Part shown: one piece after another, positions 46,182 to 58,631 of the stretch
How the letters are laid out: the number at the start of each line of letters is the position of its first letter
Position numbering within the stretch: the first letter of the stretch is position 1
NCBI RefSeq assembly: GCF_000306115.2
Contig: NZ_AKWX02000020.1
Span: 186,001-250,000 of the forward strand
Direction: 5' to 3'
Source of the DNA: Leptospira wolffii serovar Khorat str. Khorat-H2
GTDB lineage: Bacteria > Spirochaetota > Leptospiria > Leptospirales > Leptospiraceae
Length of the DNA stretch: 64,000 nucleotides
The notes under the pieces: model-generated
The model's database searches: none
Told to the model about the DNA's origin: nothing
What the model saw: the letters and a program-made list of their open reading frames with translations, nothing else
Position numbers and translations under genes: made by a program

Positions 46182-47021
46182 TTAAGATTCTCCGAAACCG
46201 AGTATCCCTTTTACGATTCGAGCGTTTGTAGTTCCTTCGTAATCATCCCGGTATTTTCCGAGAGAATCCGCAAATTCGGCGGAAAGACCCGCCCTCATTC
46301 TCAATTCCGGAAAATAAAAACTCCCTTTGGCTCTACGGGGAGTAAACGGATGGGAAAGTAAGGATAGATATTTATCCCATTGTTCCGAGGCAGGAACTCC
46401 TTCCGAAAAGATAACCTTTACCCCTCGTTTTACATGCCGGATCTCGTCCTCATGCACGATATCCATGATCGCCGCGCGTTTCTCGTCTCCGAATTTTTCG
46501 AAGGCCTTTCGATAAATAAGAGAAAAATCCAAATTGGCACCCTCGAAGCTGATCGCCATCACTGCGTAGAATTTTTGAAGGCTTTGCATATTCGGAGCCT
46601 GCTTCCAAAAAATATAATTTAAAGGACGGTCTCCCAAATCCATTCCCCAGTCCCGGATGGAATTCAGATACAATCTCAAATGCTTTTGTTCTTCTAAAAG
46701 AGTCTTGTAAATGCTCTTACGAACGGAACTAGGAGCGTCCTGAAATTTCAAAAGCGCCCAAGCGAATAACTCCACCGCCATAAGTTCATGGTTCGCAAAA
46801 TGATGAAGGGATAGGACTCTATTCTCCTCGTTATTTAAATGCTCTACCCGAGGCATCTTACTCTTATGATCCGAAAATTGGAGCTTCGAATCTCGGACCG
46901 GTCGATCCGGCGCAATAATGTTTTTTTCCGGAATATCTTCCGGCATGGATTCGGGAGAATAGAGTTTATCCGCGATTTTTCCGGAACGGAGTAGGAAGTC
47001 TGCGTATTCGTTCAGAGTCAT
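46182..47021 (-). CDS. DUF455 ferritin-like protein
   Basis: 279 residues. Four-helix ferritin-like fold with a diiron site: HHFANHELMAVELFAW (Glu), LEEQKHLRLYL (ExxH), FEGANLDFS (Glu) and VHEDEIRHVKRG (ExxH). DUF455 members are related to the MiaE hydroxylase family. It may hydroxylate a substrate or handle oxygen. It opens the minus-strand run through the MotB-like gene. Confidence 0.82.
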   Translation of the reverse strand: MTLNEYADFLLRSGKIADKLYSPESMPEDIPEKNIIAPDRPVRDSKLQFSDHKSKMPRVEHLNNEENRVLSLHHFANHELMAVELFAWALLKFQDAPSSVRKSIYKTLLEEQKHLRLYLNSIRDWGMDLGDRPLNYIFWKQAPNMQSLQKFYAVMAISFEGANLDFSLIYRKAFEKFGDEKRAAIMDIVHEDEIRHVKRGVKVIFSEGVPASEQWDKYLSLLSHPFTPRRAKGSFYFPELRMRAGLSAEFADSLGKYRDDYEGTTNARIVKGILGFGES

Positions 47022-47086
47022 CGGGACTTACCTATTCCAATCTGGAATCGAGTTTATTTTTGGCAAGTCGATCCGGTCGAACCGAA

Positions 47087-47674
47087 TCATACCGTGTGTT
47101 TTTTGGAATCGAATGCGAGTTCTATGATGGAACCGCGGATGCTGGAATCGGAAGGGTCGGAGGAAATCCTTCCTTCCTTGCAATGATACATTACTTTTAC
47201 GGAATCCATCATCGCTTGCATGATCTGTAAGCCCTTTCCGGAATTACGGTGTAGAGTGGGTTTACCGCGAAGAGGCAAAATCTCGCATTTACCTTCCTGG
47301 TAGGTCTGAACCTTTTTCAGGAATTCCTGAAGGGAAGAAGGCTTTTTCTCCACAACTACGGATTCTAACTTTTCGGCCTTGAGTCCGGAACCGTAATCCA
47401 CGATCCATAATGTGAATTTGGAGTCTTTTAGAATCCATCTACAGATGATGGTTTCGTCGGAGCTGGAGTTGAAATTTGCGGAAATCGAATTGGTAAGAGC
47501 TTCGTCGGCGGCTAATTCGATTTGCTGGATATCCTTGCTAGCAAAGGAATTCTCTTCCAGAGACTTTCGCAGCGCGGCCCGGAAGTCTCGGATGCTGGCC
47601 AAATCCGGAGGAAGGAACATAACGTACGAACCCGCATGTTGCCTTACCAAAAGTGAATCGGCGGTATCCCTCAT
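47087..47674 (-). CDS. RsbW-like anti-sigma serine kinase
   Basis: 195 residues. HATPase_c_2 fold: QQIELAADEALTNSISAN holds the ATP-binding Asn, LWIVDYGSGLKAEKL the Asp-Gly-x-Gly box, and HRNSGKGLQIMQAMMDSV the G2 box. Such proteins phosphorylate an antagonist and bind a sigma factor. No anti-sigma antagonist or sigma gene is adjacent. A terminator separates it from gltX upstream. Confidence 0.82.
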   Translation of the reverse strand: MRDTADSLLVRQHAGSYVMFLPPDLASIRDFRAALRKSLEENSFASKDIQQIELAADEALTNSISANFNSSSDETIICRWILKDSKFTLWIVDYGSGLKAEKLESVVVEKKPSSLQEFLKKVQTYQEGKCEILPLRGKPTLHRNSGKGLQIMQAMMDSVKVMYHCKEGRISSDPSDSSIRGSIIELAFDSKKHTV

Positions 47675-47715
47675 TTCTATTAGAAGTTCCTAGTACTAGT
47701 AATACAGGTTTAAAG

Positions 47716-47740
47716 GGGGGTTTTGCAACAAAAAACCCCC
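47716..47740 (-). terminator. terminator-like hairpin downstream of gltX
   Basis: GGGGGTTTT, TTGTTGC, AAAACCCCC on the minus strand, 10 bases past the gltX stop; CTTTAAACC follows. The T-tract is short, so partial read-through to the RsbW-like gene is possible. Confidence 0.65.
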
Positions 47741-47749
47741 GAAAAAACT

Positions 47750-49309
47750 TCAGGATAAGGAAATTCCTGTCTGGCCTGCCGTTTTCTCTACCCGTTTGAG
47801 TAGCTTTTCCTTACCTAAGAGGGGAAAGAGAATGGGTAACTCTAGACCGTGGGCTTTTCCTGTAGCGGAGACTCGGATAGGCATGAATAGATTCTTGCCC
47901 TTCTGACCCGAAACCTCTCCGGTTTGCGCCATTAAACCTTTATAATCTTCATCGGTTTTCGGATCCGATTTCCGTAGTAGCTCGTAAAAAGTTCGGACCA
48001 CTGCGGGAGAAAATTCTTGGGATAGAATTTCCATGGCTTCCCCTTCTTCGACCTTCACATCGGAAACGAAGAATTCCGCAATGTAAGCAGGTGCCTGGCG
48101 AAGATTGTCCAGATAGACTCTCACGCTATCCACTATGGAACGAAGTTCCGGGCTCTTCGGATTCTTGAATTCCGTCGGAATGTCCGTTCTGCTTTCTAAA
48201 AAAGGAGCCAAACTTTCGGTTACGCTTTCGATCGGAAGCTCTCGAATATATTTATTCGACAACCAATTCAATTTGGATTTAGGATTCATCGCTTCGGAAA
48301 TCTGATCGAGGCTGGAGAAATTGGTTGCGACCTCCTCTTCTCCTTTCGGTTTTTTGAAAACGTCGAAGGTGGAAGGGGACTTAGAGCAACGATGCACATC
48401 GAAGATTTTATCTAAAGTATCGCCGGGCAGATATTCCTGTCCGTCCGGAGAAGTCCATCCGAGTAAAGCCATATAATTGGAGAATGTCTCGGGCAGATAA
48501 CCTAAATCACGGAATGCTAATATGGATGTGGCGCCTGCGCGTTTGGAAAGTTTCTTCCCGTCCATCCCCACGATCTCGGACGCGTGGGCGAATTCCGGAA
48601 CTGGAAATCCTAGGGCCTCATAAATCAGAATTTGCCTAGGAGTATTGGACAAATGCCCCACTCCCCGGATCACATGGGAGATCTTCATCAAACCGTCGTC
48701 TACTACGACCGCGTAATTGTAGGAAGGGAAGCCGTCCGATTTAACGATGATAAAATCGCCGATCAGCTTGGTCTCGAATTTGACCTTTCCTTGGATGATA
48801 TCATCGAAGATCAGAGTCTTGGAAGGCGTCTTGAAACGTACGGAATAAGGAATGCCCGCATCCAATTTTTCCTGTACTTCCTGAGGACTCATGTTCGCGT
48901 GCAAGCCGTCGTAGACATAGGGAACTCCCATCGCCTCGGCTTGCTTCTTCTTAGCTTCCAATTCTTCCTGAGTACAGAAACAACGATAAGCTTTTCCTTC
49001 GGAGATCAACTTTTCGGTATATTCTTTATAAATGGAAATCCTCTCGGATTGGACATAAGGTCCGTGAGGTCCGCCGACTCCGGGACCCTCGTCCCATTGT
49101 ATCCCTAACCATTTCAAGGATTCGAGAATGGTTTTGAAGGATTCTTCGGTGGAACGAGTTTGGTCCGTATCTTCTATCCTAAGCAGGAATTTTCCGCCTT
49201 GGGCTTTAGCATATAGATAATTGAATAGAGCGGTTCTTGCGCCGCCCACATGAAGGAAACCGGTAGGAGAAGGTGCGAACCTGGTTCTAACTTCCTTATT
49301 TTCTGGCAT
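47750..49309 (-). CDS. gltX: glutamate--tRNA ligase
   Basis: 519 residues. HIGH-type motif [21 protein letters not shown] and KMSKS-type [13 protein letters not shown]. Class I core ([42 protein letters not shown] block [17 protein letters not shown]) and C-terminal anticodon-binding region. Charges tRNA-Glu, or tRNA-Gln for amidation. Its start overlaps the upstream lipoprotein stop by 14 bases. Confidence 0.97.
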   Translation of the reverse strand: MPENKEVRTRFAPSPTGFLHVGGARTALFNYLYAKAQGGKFLLRIEDTDQTRSTEESFKTILESLKWLGIQWDEGPGVGGPHGPYVQSERISIYKEYTEKLISEGKAYRCFCTQEELEAKKKQAEAMGVPYVYDGLHANMSPQEVQEKLDAGIPYSVRFKTPSKTLIFDDIIQGKVKFETKLIGDFIIVKSDGFPSYNYAVVVDDGLMKISHVIRGVGHLSNTPRQILIYEALGFPVPEFAHASEIVGMDGKKLSKRAGATSILAFRDLGYLPETFSNYMALLGWTSPDGQEYLPGDTLDKIFDVHRCSKSPSTFDVFKKPKGEEEVATNFSSLDQISEAMNPKSKLNWLSNKYIRELPIESVTESLAPFLESRTDIPTEFKNPKSPELRSIVDSVRVYLDNLRQAPAYIAEFFVSDVKVEEGEAMEILSQEFSPAVVRTFYELLRKSDPKTDEDYKGLMAQTGEVSGQKGKNLFMPIRVSATGKAHGLELPILFPLLGKEKLLKRVEKTAGQTGISLS

Positions 49310-50255
49310 TGTCTTCGTCTTTTAAGAGGATGATTGGATAGTCCTTTAAATCAGCTCGGGCAGTAAACGGATTATTGTTTGCCAGATCATAAAAAAGGGC
49401 GCCGCTTAATTCCGACTTTCCGGTTTGTTTTCGTTTCGAGAACGCATTGGCCACCAACTCTTCGGGCAAAAGACTCCAAGCCCAGCGAAGATCCCCTTCC
49501 TTTTTAAAAACCCAAACCGGAATGGAAGCCTCCTGTAAGGGAAGGAATCTAAAAATCTGATTTCTATAATCGTAATCCGCAAAAGGAAAACTCCTACCGG
49601 AAGGATGGTGAAAATCCGTAGAAAGACTGGTTCCTCGATTTCGTATATTCTCCCATTGCAATTTATATCCGGCACCCACGCTTCGAGTTTCTTTGGATAC
49701 CCAAGCGATTCCATCCGACTGGAAATCGAATATCAGATTCCAATCCGCGATGGAAGCATTGCGAGAAAGCATTTGTTTCATTCCGGAAGAAAAAGAATCT
49801 CCCTCCCATTCCCAAAAAGAATGTACCGAAGGAAAAAAGAAAACCTTCTTGGAAAGAGGGGAATCCGTTTCTCCCAATTGGGTAGAACCCGTAAGAATGG
49901 CCGCCTTAAAACTCAGGCGAGGAAAATAAATCCCCTTAGGAAGAGAAGATAAGAATTCGTCCTTGGCTTCCCAAAGATCCACCTCTCCCTGCCAAATCTT
50001 TTCCTTATTAGGAAGAATATGAATGACCAGATAACGCAGATGCCCGGGGAGGCTACGAAAGGATTCGGAAGACTGAGCGCCCGGGCTCAGGTTCCAATAA
50101 ACCCGAGTGTTGGGAAGATTTTCGAAGGGAGATTTGTCTTCCGTAAATCTTTGTACAAGCTCCGACAAAGAGGAACAGGATCCTATGGAGAAAGTAATGA
50201 CCGCGATCCAGATAAGAAAGTACGGAAAATATTCGGAACGGAACTTTTGATTCAA
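49296..50255 (-). CDS. lipoprotein of unknown function
   Basis: 319 residues from TTG 50255. The N-terminus then reads [27 protein letters not shown] with a lipobox-like IGSC. The ORF is open upstream to 50522, but the upstream part is out of character and would overlap the topoisomerase gene. The mature part has several aromatic-rich strands ([36 protein letters not shown]). Next to gltX, with overlapping ends. Start moderately sure; family unknown. Confidence 0.65.
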   Translation of the reverse strand: MNQKFRSEYFPYFLIWIAVITFSIGSCSSLSELVQRFTEDKSPFENLPNTRVYWNLSPGAQSSESFRSLPGHLRYLVIHILPNKEKIWQGEVDLWEAKDEFLSSLPKGIYFPRLSFKAAILTGSTQLGETDSPLSKKVFFFPSVHSFWEWEGDSFSSGMKQMLSRNASIADWNLIFDFQSDGIAWVSKETRSVGAGYKLQWENIRNRGTSLSTDFHHPSGRSFPFADYDYRNQIFRFLPLQEASIPVWVFKKEGDLRWAWSLLPEELVANAFSKRKQTGKSELSGALFYDLANNNPFTARADLKDYPIILLKDEDNARK

Positions 50256-50482
50256 GTTGATCCAGCCGGAAAAAAGGGGATTTCCGGAAAAACTTCCGGT
50301 TTTCAGCCGAATCTTCAAGGAAAAACCGGGAAATTTTCTTTCCTTATCTGTGTTTCCCGACGAGAAAGTAAGAATACCTGCAACGGAGTCGAATTCTTCC
50401 CTTAGGGGGCAAGTTCCAATCCGTAATATAGTAAAAGGTTGACAGTAAAAACGTCCTAAAATCCCTTGGCAATAAAAGTCCC

Positions 50483-51864
50483 ATGAAAGATTCCAATAAA
50501 TCAGGCAAAGATAACTTCCCAAAAGTACCTTTTGAGGACCAGGTCAACGACGACCAGAGGAAGTATTCCCGATACGTATGCGATTCAAGGGCGATTCCAC
50601 ACGAAATCGACGGCCTGAAACCGGTGCAAAGACGGATTCTTTGGGCTATGTGGAACTCGGATGCCCGCAATCGTTACACTAAAACCGTAAAAGTAGCGGG
50701 ACTCGCCATGGGATACCACCCTCACGGCGATAGATCCATCCAAGACGCATTGTCTCAGATGGCCCAAGATTTCACCTTCGCAAATAATTATCCTTTAGTA
50801 TCCGGCGAAGGAACGTTCGGAGACGTTTTGGATCCGAGCGCAATCGCTTCTCCCCGATACACAGAGGTAAAACTTTCGGACTTCGCCAAAGACTTGGGAT
50901 TTTTCGAAAGCCTTCCCGATATCGATTATGTTAAGAACTACGACGAGACCGAAGACGAACCTATTCACTTCGTAGGAAAAGTTCCTGTAGTTCTGCTCAA
51001 TAATATCCAAGGAATCGCGACCGGATTTCGTTGCTTCATTCCCGGTCATAAGCTTTCTCATGTCATCAATTCTCAGATCAACTATCTGAAGACTAAGAAG
51101 CCTCTTCCTCTTAAGCCTTGGTATAAAGACTTCAAGGGAGAAGTCAAATCCGCCAAGACCGAAGCCGGCAATATCACGATGACCACGACCTTTAATTGTA
51201 CTTGGGAAGGGGATACTTTATATCTGACCGACGCTCCCATGAACTGGAACCGTGAAAAAGTCATCAATCTACTAGATGATATCTTAGAGAAGAAGGACAC
51301 CTGGCTCAAAGATTATGTGGATTATTCCAGCCAGACATTCCGTATCGAATTGCAGTATAAGAAGGGAGAAAAACCGAACGCGAAACAGATCGCGGAAGTT
51401 TTATCCAAGGAAGACACGCAAACTCTAGCGAATAACGTGATCACTTACGACGGTCGCCTGAAGAATTTCGGCCCCGAGGAGATCATCAAAAGATTCTGCG
51501 ATTTCCGTAAGACCCACCTGATCCGACGTTTCAAACGTCTGGCCGGTTTGGAAGAGGAAAAGATCGCAAGAAACTCCGAATTGATAAGATTCATTAAGGA
51601 AAAATGGAACGAGAAAGTCATCGGGATCAAATCCAAGAAGGACTTCGAGGACAGACTCCAAAAGGCGAAATTCAATTATTACGAATGGTTGGCTTCCATT
51701 CCGGTCTATAGAATGACGATCGAAGAAGTTCGTAAATGCGAAGAAGCGATCGTGGAAGCCAAATCCGCCCTTTCCAGATACCAAGGGCTGGTAAAAGAAG
51801 ATAAGAAATTGACCGAATTCATGATCGGCGAATTAACCGAACTCAAGGACAAATGGGATAAGGA

Positions 51865-51868
<4 letters not shown>
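50483..51868 (+). CDS. type IIA topoisomerase A subunit (short, no C-terminal domain)
   Basis: 461 residues. The winged-helix/tower core of GyrA/Par[37 protein letters not shown], catalytic Arg125-Tyr126 in [32 protein letters not shown]. It stops after the coiled-coil gate without the 30-kDa beta-pinwheel that wraps DNA in gyrase, giving roughly half the usual length. The residue at the quinolone-resistance Ser position (HGDS in E. coli) is Arg84. It overlaps the B-type subunit gene by ATGA, in A-then-B order, the reverse of usual. Probably a decatenating or relaxing topoisomerase, not a gyrase. Confidence 0.9.
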
Positions 51869-54009
<2,141 letters not shown>

Positions 54010-54023
54010 TCCGACAATCACCT

Positions 54024-54899
54024 GTGTCCCTTAAAAACCCGAAAGCCGTTCCTGAAAAAGAGGCAGCTTTCGGGTTTTTTGCGTTTCATACCCGAACGAT
54101 ATCCTCGCTTCGGCAATTATTATTTTCTATTTTCTTAATATTCTATTCGGTAAATTGCCTCTCCGTTTTCGGCGAATCGGAAAAGAATCTGCAGACAGTA
54201 TACGTAACCGGCGACGCCTTGAACGTAAGAATCCGTCCGGATCGACAGTCGGAGAAGTTGGGATTCTTACCATACGGCACGAAAATCCTAGTCGAAAAGG
54301 CCCAAACTTTCGAGGTCCAAAACCGCTCTAAGATCTATTGGTTCTACTTTCCGGAAATGCAAGGATACATTTTCGGAGACTATCTGTCCGATTCTCCTCC
54401 TCCAAAAAGCAAAAAGAAGGCTAGCCTATATCTTTACTCAGGAGATAATTGCGGTTATTATCAAAATGAAACGTTGACCCTCCAGGATGGAATCGCCAGA
54501 CTCGAAATAGATTGGGAAGAAGAAGGAGGTTTTTGTTCCAAGGGATTACTCGAAGGAATCGTCTCCTTTCGAAACGGAAGGATGTCGATTTCCCAATGGA
54601 AAGGAAATCGCTTAAAGGACCATTGCTCTTCCGCTTCCGAAACGGATCCTAAACTTACCGAGGACGATCTCAAAAAAAGATTAATGTTTTACGCGGGAAT
54701 CGAAGAAGATCTCGAATTATATTATGATCCTCTGTTGGATGGCTACGCAACGGAAAAGATCATCCAGATGTACAAATCCGGAAAATGGAAAATCGACAAA
54801 AAGAGCTGCTCCATTCGCCAAGACCACGAATGCAAATATTCCGACAAAAATACCACACAATCTTTAGGTTATTTTTGTTTTAGAAATTCTCGAACTTGA
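54024..54899 (+). CDS. SH3-like exported protein, start uncertain
   Basis: Up to 291 residues from GTG 54024. After the first 20 residues, a signal peptide-like stretch ([19 protein letters not shown]) ends near a Cys. [31 protein letters not shown] is a bacterial SH3 domain, and Cys-containing strands follow ([16 protein letters not shown]). The GTG start is overlapped by an intrinsic terminator (54033-54080) that ends the topoisomerase operon, so translation from there seems awkward; no other ATG/GTG/TTG in frame precedes the signal peptide. The true start may be non-canonical or the GTG used on a read-through transcript. Confidence 0.65.
   Translation: MSLKNPKAVPEKEAAFGFFAFHTRTISSLRQLLFSIFLIFYSVNCLSVFGESEKNLQTVYVTGDALNVRIRPDRQSEKLGFLPYGTKILVEKAQTFEVQNRSKIYWFYFPEMQGYIFGDYLSDSPPPKSKKKASLYLYSGDNCGYYQNETLTLQDGIARLEIDWEEEGGFCSKGLLEGIVSFRNGRMSISQWKGNRLKDHCSSASETDPKLTEDDLKKRLMFYAGIEEDLELYYDPLLDGYATEKIIQMYKSGKWKIDKKSCSIRQDHECKYSDKNTTQSLGYFCFRNSRT
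54033..54080 (+). terminator. intrinsic terminator after the topoisomerase operon
   Basis: AAAAACCCGAAAGC paired with GCTTTCGGGTTTTTT across an 18-base loop. It lies 24 bases beyond the B-subunit stop and inside the first codons of the SH3-like reading frame. Confidence 0.9.
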
Positions 54900-54909
54900 T
54901 CGCGAGTAT

Positions 54910-55228
54910 TTAATTTCCACTATGGAGCACAAGAAATGCAGCTTCTTGATCCTGCTCGAATTTGAATATCTGCTCCAACTCGCTTTTTAGAGTGAAACAA
55001 TTTGGTTTGTAGTACAATTTCCAAGTTTCAACCAAATGACTTTCGGGGGAAATCCGAATAAAAAACTCCAGAATATCGTATACCGTAATTCACAAATCAC
55101 GAATGCAAGGCTTTCCGGCCCTCCTGTTCGGATCAATCGATATGCGATCTTTATACTGCATTCATAAAATATTAAGAGTTTTCTTTCAAAAGTCGAGCAA
55201 AGGAATCCTCACCTTGCAGAACGAATTC
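54910..55228 (-). pseudogene. decayed coding remnants in a gene-free 330-bp stretch
   Basis: No intact gene is present in 54900-55229. On the minus strand, however, two open segments in different frames look like former protein. The first, 55172-55228, reads EFVLQGEDSFARLLKENS and stop. The second, 54910-55089, has no start codon and reads ITVYDILEFFIRISPESHLV and continues to FKFEQDQEAAFLVLHSGN and stop. Sense codons, rather than random composition, suggest a degraded gene directly downstream of the amine oxidase. The first part loosely resembles the start of AlbA_2-type DNA-binding proteins (QGE...FKE). Low certainty. Confidence 0.4.
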
Positions 55229-55229
55229 C

Positions 55230-56573
55230 TTAAACTAGATTCACAGCTTTGATCGCGGAACTTAAGGCCGCTTCCACTGTGCCCGTGATTTCGCCGGTAT
55301 GTTCTCCCGCAAAGAAGATTCGATCGAACGGTTTTCGCAAATTGATTTCCGAACCGAAACTCCCCGGGGGAAAAGTAGCGATTCCGTTGGGAACGTAATC
55401 CTTACTCGGTTCCGTGGAATACAGGCGCTGGATTTGGAGTTCCTTTTTCAATCCGAGCCTACCCAAAGTTAACCTTACATAATCGATCTTCTGATCCTGA
55501 TTGGAGGATTCAAATACGGAGTAACGATCGCCGTTTGCGATCACACCGAGCACCTTATCCGAAACATCCGCCTTCGTGCTTGCATCGTAAATAAATTGCG
55601 CCGCAGCATCGGAATGCACGGCGAAAGGACTGGATTCCCAAGGAGCTTCCTTTACTACCAAAAATAATTTAAAGATCTGAGAATATCTGACTCTCAATGC
55701 GGCCAGTAATTTTTCCTTATCCAGATCGGGATTCCATTTTACTGCCGACAATTGGTTTGTAGGTAACGTGCAAATACAAGTCGCTCCCGAAAATTTTCTT
55801 CCGGAGGCTGTGGTTACCGTAACTCCGGCCGCATCTTGGTCTACGGACAGAACGGGATCGGAAAATACGAACTCGGTATTCTCGATATTCAAAACCAGAT
55901 TTTTGGCTATGCTTTCCATTCCTCCTTCGACCCGTGCGTTCCTTTGGGGAAATTGATTCAGATCGCCCAAAACCTTCTGCGCCGATAATACCCGGATACT
56001 ATCCCCGTAATGCAAGGAGAGTCTATAACCCAAAAGGGAAAGGTCTTCCGGAGAGACTCCTTGGTATATTAGATAATTATAAAAACTAATACGATCTAGT
56101 CCCTGTTGTTGAGCGGTATTCAGTTTCGAATTCTGACTCACCAGCTTGCTTAGGATTTCCTGGGACTTGGAAGAAATATCCCAGGTGCCCGCTTTTTTAT
56201 ATGTGCCGGAGAAAAGATCGGGTTGCAAAGGAGCCGATTGCAATTTCAATCCGAGTTCCCGAACAAGACTTTTTACTGTCTTGTCTTCGGAACTTATCCA
56301 CTCAGCACCCAAATCCATCACATGTCCGGAAGGATCCGCAACGGATCGTATTCTTCCGCCCACTCGATCCGTGGCTTCGATGAGGACGACTTTACTTCCC
56401 GTCTTTCCCAATAGATAAGCGGAATATAAACCGGCGATTCCTCCGCCTAAAACGATGACTCGCTTACCCGAAGCGGCGGGCGTTTGTGAGAATAAGCGTC
56501 CGCTCTTTGCTCCCCAAACGGATGCCGCCGTTAAAATTCCCGCTTTTAAAAAAGTAGATCGGCTAATTTTCAT
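55230..56573 (-). CDS. flavin-containing amine oxidase
   Basis: 447 residues. A signal-like N-terminus ([19 protein letters not shown]) without a classical twin Arg is followed by the FAD-binding fold [51 protein letters not shown] and the C-terminal block [27 protein letters not shown] are typical of monoamine/tryptophan 2-monooxygenase-type oxidases. It oxidises amines or an amino acid to the imine with FAD. The ATG is preceded by GGAGG. Exported or membrane-attached by inference. Substrate unknown. Confidence 0.9.
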   Translation of the reverse strand: MKISRSTFLKAGILTAASVWGAKSGRLFSQTPAASGKRVIVLGGGIAGLYSAYLLGKTGSKVVLIEATDRVGGRIRSVADPSGHVMDLGAEWISSEDKTVKSLVRELGLKLQSAPLQPDLFSGTYKKAGTWDISSKSQEILSKLVSQNSKLNTAQQQGLDRISFYNYLIYQGVSPEDLSLLGYRLSLHYGDSIRVLSAQKVLGDLNQFPQRNARVEGGMESIAKNLVLNIENTEFVFSDPVLSVDQDAAGVTVTTASGRKFSGATCICTLPTNQLSAVKWNPDLDKEKLLAALRVRYSQIFKLFLVVKEAPWESSPFAVHSDAAAQFIYDASTKADVSDKVLGVIANGDRYSVFESSNQDQKIDYVRLTLGRLGLKKELQIQRLYSTEPSKDYVPNGIATFPPGSFGSEINLRKPFDRIFFAGEHTGEITGTVEAALSSAIKAVNLV

Positions 56574-56789
56574 CGGACCTCCCTCTATCTATACGATTAT
56601 GATTGCTCTCTATTATAGTTTCGGTCTTTGAAAAATCTTTCCCACATTTTTTGCGATTATCTTTCTTGAGAAAGATTTTCCGTTAATTATGTACCGAAAT
56701 GGAATCTTTTAATACTTCTTCTCGAGCTTTAAACTCCCTTAGAACTCGATTTTAAGCGGATACGAGCCCGATTTAAAATTCGGATTTTT
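56574..56789. other. intergenic promoter region between divergent units
   Basis: AT-rich stretch with no gene, between the amine-oxidase start and the cobalamin riboswitch. It probably carries the promoters of both units; I see no clean -35/-10 pair to place with confidence. Confidence 0.5.
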
Positions 56790-56940
56790 CCCTTGCCAAG
56801 CACCCTGCCAAACAAAACCCTGGAAGCAAGCTTTCAGGGAGGAAGTCGGGTTTATTTAATCCCGCGCTGACCCGCAACTGTGATGTCCTTTCTTTCATAA
56901 GAACGGAACGAGCCAGATCTTCCCCGCGATATTAACACTC
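56790..56940 (+). promoter_or_regulatory. cobalamin (adenosylcobalamin) riboswitch
   Basis: The conserved core GCGCTGACCCGCAACTGTGA (56864-56883) is the B12-box region and the downstream GAGCCAGATCTTCC (56910-56923) the conserved GAGCCAG element. The upstream GGGAGGAAGTCGGGTT...AATCCC fills the GGTGAAATTCC position in loose form. It precedes the lipoprotein, DUF6580, cobT, cobS and cobC genes, which fits B12-repressed expression of B12 uptake and synthesis. Boundaries are approximate. Confidence 0.9.
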
Positions 56941-57150
56941 GAGGTTGGAGTATATCGCATTCTCGCCGTCGCATCCGCGTCGTTCGAAGGGGTCCCGAGA
57001 GCAAATTCGGACACTTGAACGGATCCAATATCGACTTTTACATCAAATACGGTTCACACCCGAAATATCTCCATATTTCGACTAACGTGTGAATTCGGCT
57101 TCGAGACTTAAAGAGAATCGGATCCGCTCCAGAAGGAGTTACCTGACCCT
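56941..57150 (+). promoter_or_regulatory. riboswitch downstream leader with nested hairpin
   Basis: Leader between the aptamer and the lipoprotein ATG. Holds a nested inverted repeat TTCACAC-CGAAATAT...ATATTTCG-GTGTGAA (57053-57093). It could be the expression platform or an independent element; no T-run follows, so it is not an obvious terminator. AGAAGGAG before the ATG is the ribosome site. Confidence 0.55.
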
Positions 57151-57987
57151 ATGAATCAATTTAAGAGAATCTTTCTTTTTCTACTCGTTTCTTTTTCGTT
57201 CTTTCAGAATTGCGACGGAGGAGGGAGCGGAACCGATTTTAGCGGTTTACTTTTGCTCACCCAAAACGGTTCTTCTCAAGGCTTTTCTCCCTGCCCACCT
57301 AACTCAGTTCCGTCCGAGTATTTTTTGGCAAATACAGTCGTAGATGCACCCGGAAATGATCCAAGCATAGAGTTCAAGGATCCTACAAAGGCAATTAACG
57401 GAGTTTGCGGAGGAGGACAGTATTCAGGCGGATTCGACGTTTATACCATCGGAAACGCGAGCGGGAGCAACTATCTCATTCTCTCATGGGGCGGTTCCAC
57501 TGTACTCAACCAATCCGGAATCGACTTCATCGTTTTCGAGAACGGATTCCGACAAGCGTCTTCCGTGAATTATTTCTTGGAGCCGATGGTCGTAGAAGTG
57601 AGTTACGACGGAACAAACTATTGCGGATTTTATCCTGAATATGTGGGTTCCAGTCCTGTTGTTAGTTTGGATCCGGACAATTGGCTGCACTTCGCAGGCC
57701 TACTCCCCGTTTTATGGAATATGGGTACGAATCCTCTCACTCCTGCGCAGATTTTCCCTACTCCTTTCGTTGCAAATGCCGGAGGAGACGCTTTCGATAT
57801 AAACGATTTAAAGGAAGACGCGCGCTTCTCCAACGGTTGTAACAGTTCCGTTTTATTCGACATTCAAACGAACGGATTCAAATACATTAAATTAATCAAT
57901 AATAGGACCGACTTTCCGACTCCTTCCGGAAGCTTCGACGGAGGACCGGATGTAGATGGAGTACTCGCCAGAACCGTCAGTCCGTAA
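57151..57987 (+). CDS. B12-riboswitch-controlled surface lipoprotein
   Basis: 278 residues. Lipobox SFSFFQNC (Cys about 20) then a glycine-rich linker (DGGGSGTDFSG). The mature part has GVCGGGQYSGGFDVYTIGN, GIDFIVFENGF, FLEPMVVEVSYDGTNYCGFYP and FDINDLKEDARF, a pattern that recurs in uncharacterised cell-surface proteins of other bacteria. As first gene after a cobalamin riboswitch and before a DUF6580 membrane protein, it is inferred to bind B12 or a precursor at the surface. Homology to BtuG is not claimed. AGAAGGAG supports the start. Confidence 0.75.
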   Translation: MNQFKRIFLFLLVSFSFFQNCDGGGSGTDFSGLLLLTQNGSSQGFSPCPPNSVPSEYFLANTVVDAPGNDPSIEFKDPTKAINGVCGGGQYSGGFDVYTIGNASGSNYLILSWGGSTVLNQSGIDFIVFENGFRQASSVNYFLEPMVVEVSYDGTNYCGFYPEYVGSSPVVSLDPDNWLHFAGLLPVLWNMGTNPLTPAQIFPTPFVANAGGDAFDINDLKEDARFSNGCNSSVLFDIQTNGFKYIKLINNRTDFPTPSGSFDGGPDVDGVLARTVSP

Positions 57988-58004
57988 TCATTTAGGAGAA
58001 TATT

Positions 58005-58604
58005 ATGAAATTACAATCTTCACTCTTACAGAAATCCGCTAATTTTTTATCTTCCCGAAACTGGGAACCTTTACATTGGGTGGGAATCTTCTTTTCCGTA
58101 ATTGCGAGAATTCTTCCCCATCCGGGAAATTTTTCTCCCGTAGGTGCCTTAAGCGTTTATTCAGGGGCCCGAATCAAAGGTTGGACCGCATACGCGGTTC
58201 CGGTTATTTTAATGCTCATATCGGATCGACTTCTGGGCTGGATCCACGGTTACGATTGGTTACACGATACTCTTCCGGTGATTTATCTTTCCTTTTTAAT
58301 GAATGTATCTTTCGGGAGAATCTTCTTATCCGAATCCTCTTCCATTTACAGAACCGTAGGTGTCTCGATGTTAGCTGCGGTCCAATTCTTTTTAGTCACG
58401 AATTTCGCGGTTTGGGCGATCGGTTCCATGTATCCGAAATCCTGGGAAGGTTTGTTTGCCTGTTATTTGGCAGCACTTCCATTCTTCCAAGCCACGATTT
58501 TAGGAGACTTGGTCTACTCCGCGATTTTATTCGGAGTCCTAGACGGAATCGAAATCCGTGTGGGAAGAAATCTAGCCCGAAAAGCCTCTTGGGCAAAAAA
58601 TTAA
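58005..58604 (+). CDS. DUF6580 integral membrane protein, putative B12-related transporter
   Basis: 199 residues with about five transmembrane helices (HWVGIFFSVIARILPHPGNF; YAVPVILMLISDRLLGWIHG; GVSMLAAVQFFLVTNFAVWAIG; FFQATILGDLVYSAILFGVLDG). HPGNFSPVGALSVYSGARIKG and ILGDLVYSAILFG are the DUF6580-type hallmarks, shared with S components of energy-coupling-factor transporters. It starts 17 bases after the lipoprotein stop under the same riboswitch and just before cobT. Inferred to import a cobamide or precursor such as dimethylbenzimidazole. Confidence 0.8.
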   Translation: MKLQSSLLQKSANFLSSRNWEPLHWVGIFFSVIARILPHPGNFSPVGALSVYSGARIKGWTAYAVPVILMLISDRLLGWIHGYDWLHDTLPVIYLSFLMNVSFGRIFLSESSSIYRTVGVSMLAAVQFFLVTNFAVWAIGSMYPKSWEGLFACYLAALPFFQATILGDLVYSAILFGVLDGIEIRVGRNLARKASWAKN

Positions 58605-58631
58605 GAGAATCGAAAAGAATATTCAGTATCC

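Noticed and set aside
49296..50522. Long 408-residue version of the lipoprotein upstream of gltX
   Set aside because: The first about 89 residues overlap the topoisomerase start and look non-coding; TTG 50255 gives a proper lipoprotein signal.
54910..55228. Transposase remnant
   Set aside because: No DDE/HTH motif, terminal repeats or target duplication could be seen; kept as unnamed remnants.
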